6,570 nt of DNA, taken from Pseudomonadota bacterium. GTDB taxonomy: Bacteria > Pseudomonadota > Alphaproteobacteria > Rhizobiales > Hyphomicrobiaceae. Location: assembly GCA_023428365.1 (NCBI GenBank), contig JAEYYQ010000599.1, forward strand, positions 1 through 6,570. Direction: 5' to 3'. The first letter of the stretch is position 1. Every line of letters begins with the position of its first letter. Of this stretch, positions 6,559 to 6,570 are shown one piece after another. A program made the translations under genes and the position numbers. Below the pieces are notes generated by a model, which was not told where the DNA came from, ran no database searches, and saw nothing but the letters and a program-made list of their open reading frames with translations.

Positions 6559-6570
6559 ACAAACGATTGT

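Overview
This GC-rich window (roughly 60% G+C by eye) looks like chromosomal DNA of an alphaproteobacterium, probably a member of the Hyphomicrobiales. That assignment rests on the style of the proteins and on the tightly packed hisC-tyrA(tyrC)-chaC block; it is an inference, as no rRNA or other phylogenetic marker is present. No mobile element, tRNA, rRNA or CRISPR array was seen.

Left part, + strand: the window opens inside a plsC-type 1-acylglycerol-3-phosphate acyltransferase (3-539, 5' end missing). Next comes nrdJ (589-2976), an adenosylcobalamin-dependent class II ribonucleotide reductase of the shorter, roughly 800-residue type, with all catalytic cysteines, a TSCPD-like C-terminal domain and a terminal cysteine-rich tail. 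At the plsC/nrdJ junction a perfect 8-bp inverted repeat abuts a good sigma70-like promoter. The promoter position argues that nrdJ starts at the second ATG (589) and not at 565. A non-coding spacer (2977-3271) with several small inverted repeats follows, then a 144-residue protein of unknown function (3272-3706).

Right part, - strand: hisC (6492-5386), tyrA/tyrC (5389-4436) and chaC (4439-3723) are joined by 4-base start/stop overlaps (ATGA and GTGA), so they form one translationally coupled operon reading leftward from a candidate promoter at about 6530-6558. HisC is a PLP aminotransferase and TyrA a prephenate/arogenate dehydrogenase. Together they suggest that the aminotransferase serves tyrosine (and perhaps phenylalanine) synthesis as well as, or instead of, histidine synthesis. 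ChaC is predicted to be a glutathione-degrading gamma-glutamylcyclotransferase. The operon converges on the 144-residue gene with only 16 bp between the stop codons, and an imperfect hairpin at the junction could act as a bidirectional terminator.

Most of the window is ordinary metabolic DNA. The points most worth a second look are the nrdJ promoter/inverted-repeat arrangement and the uncharacterised 144-residue protein, whose second half has a faint GIY-YIG-like pattern. I saw no clear new multi-gene system.
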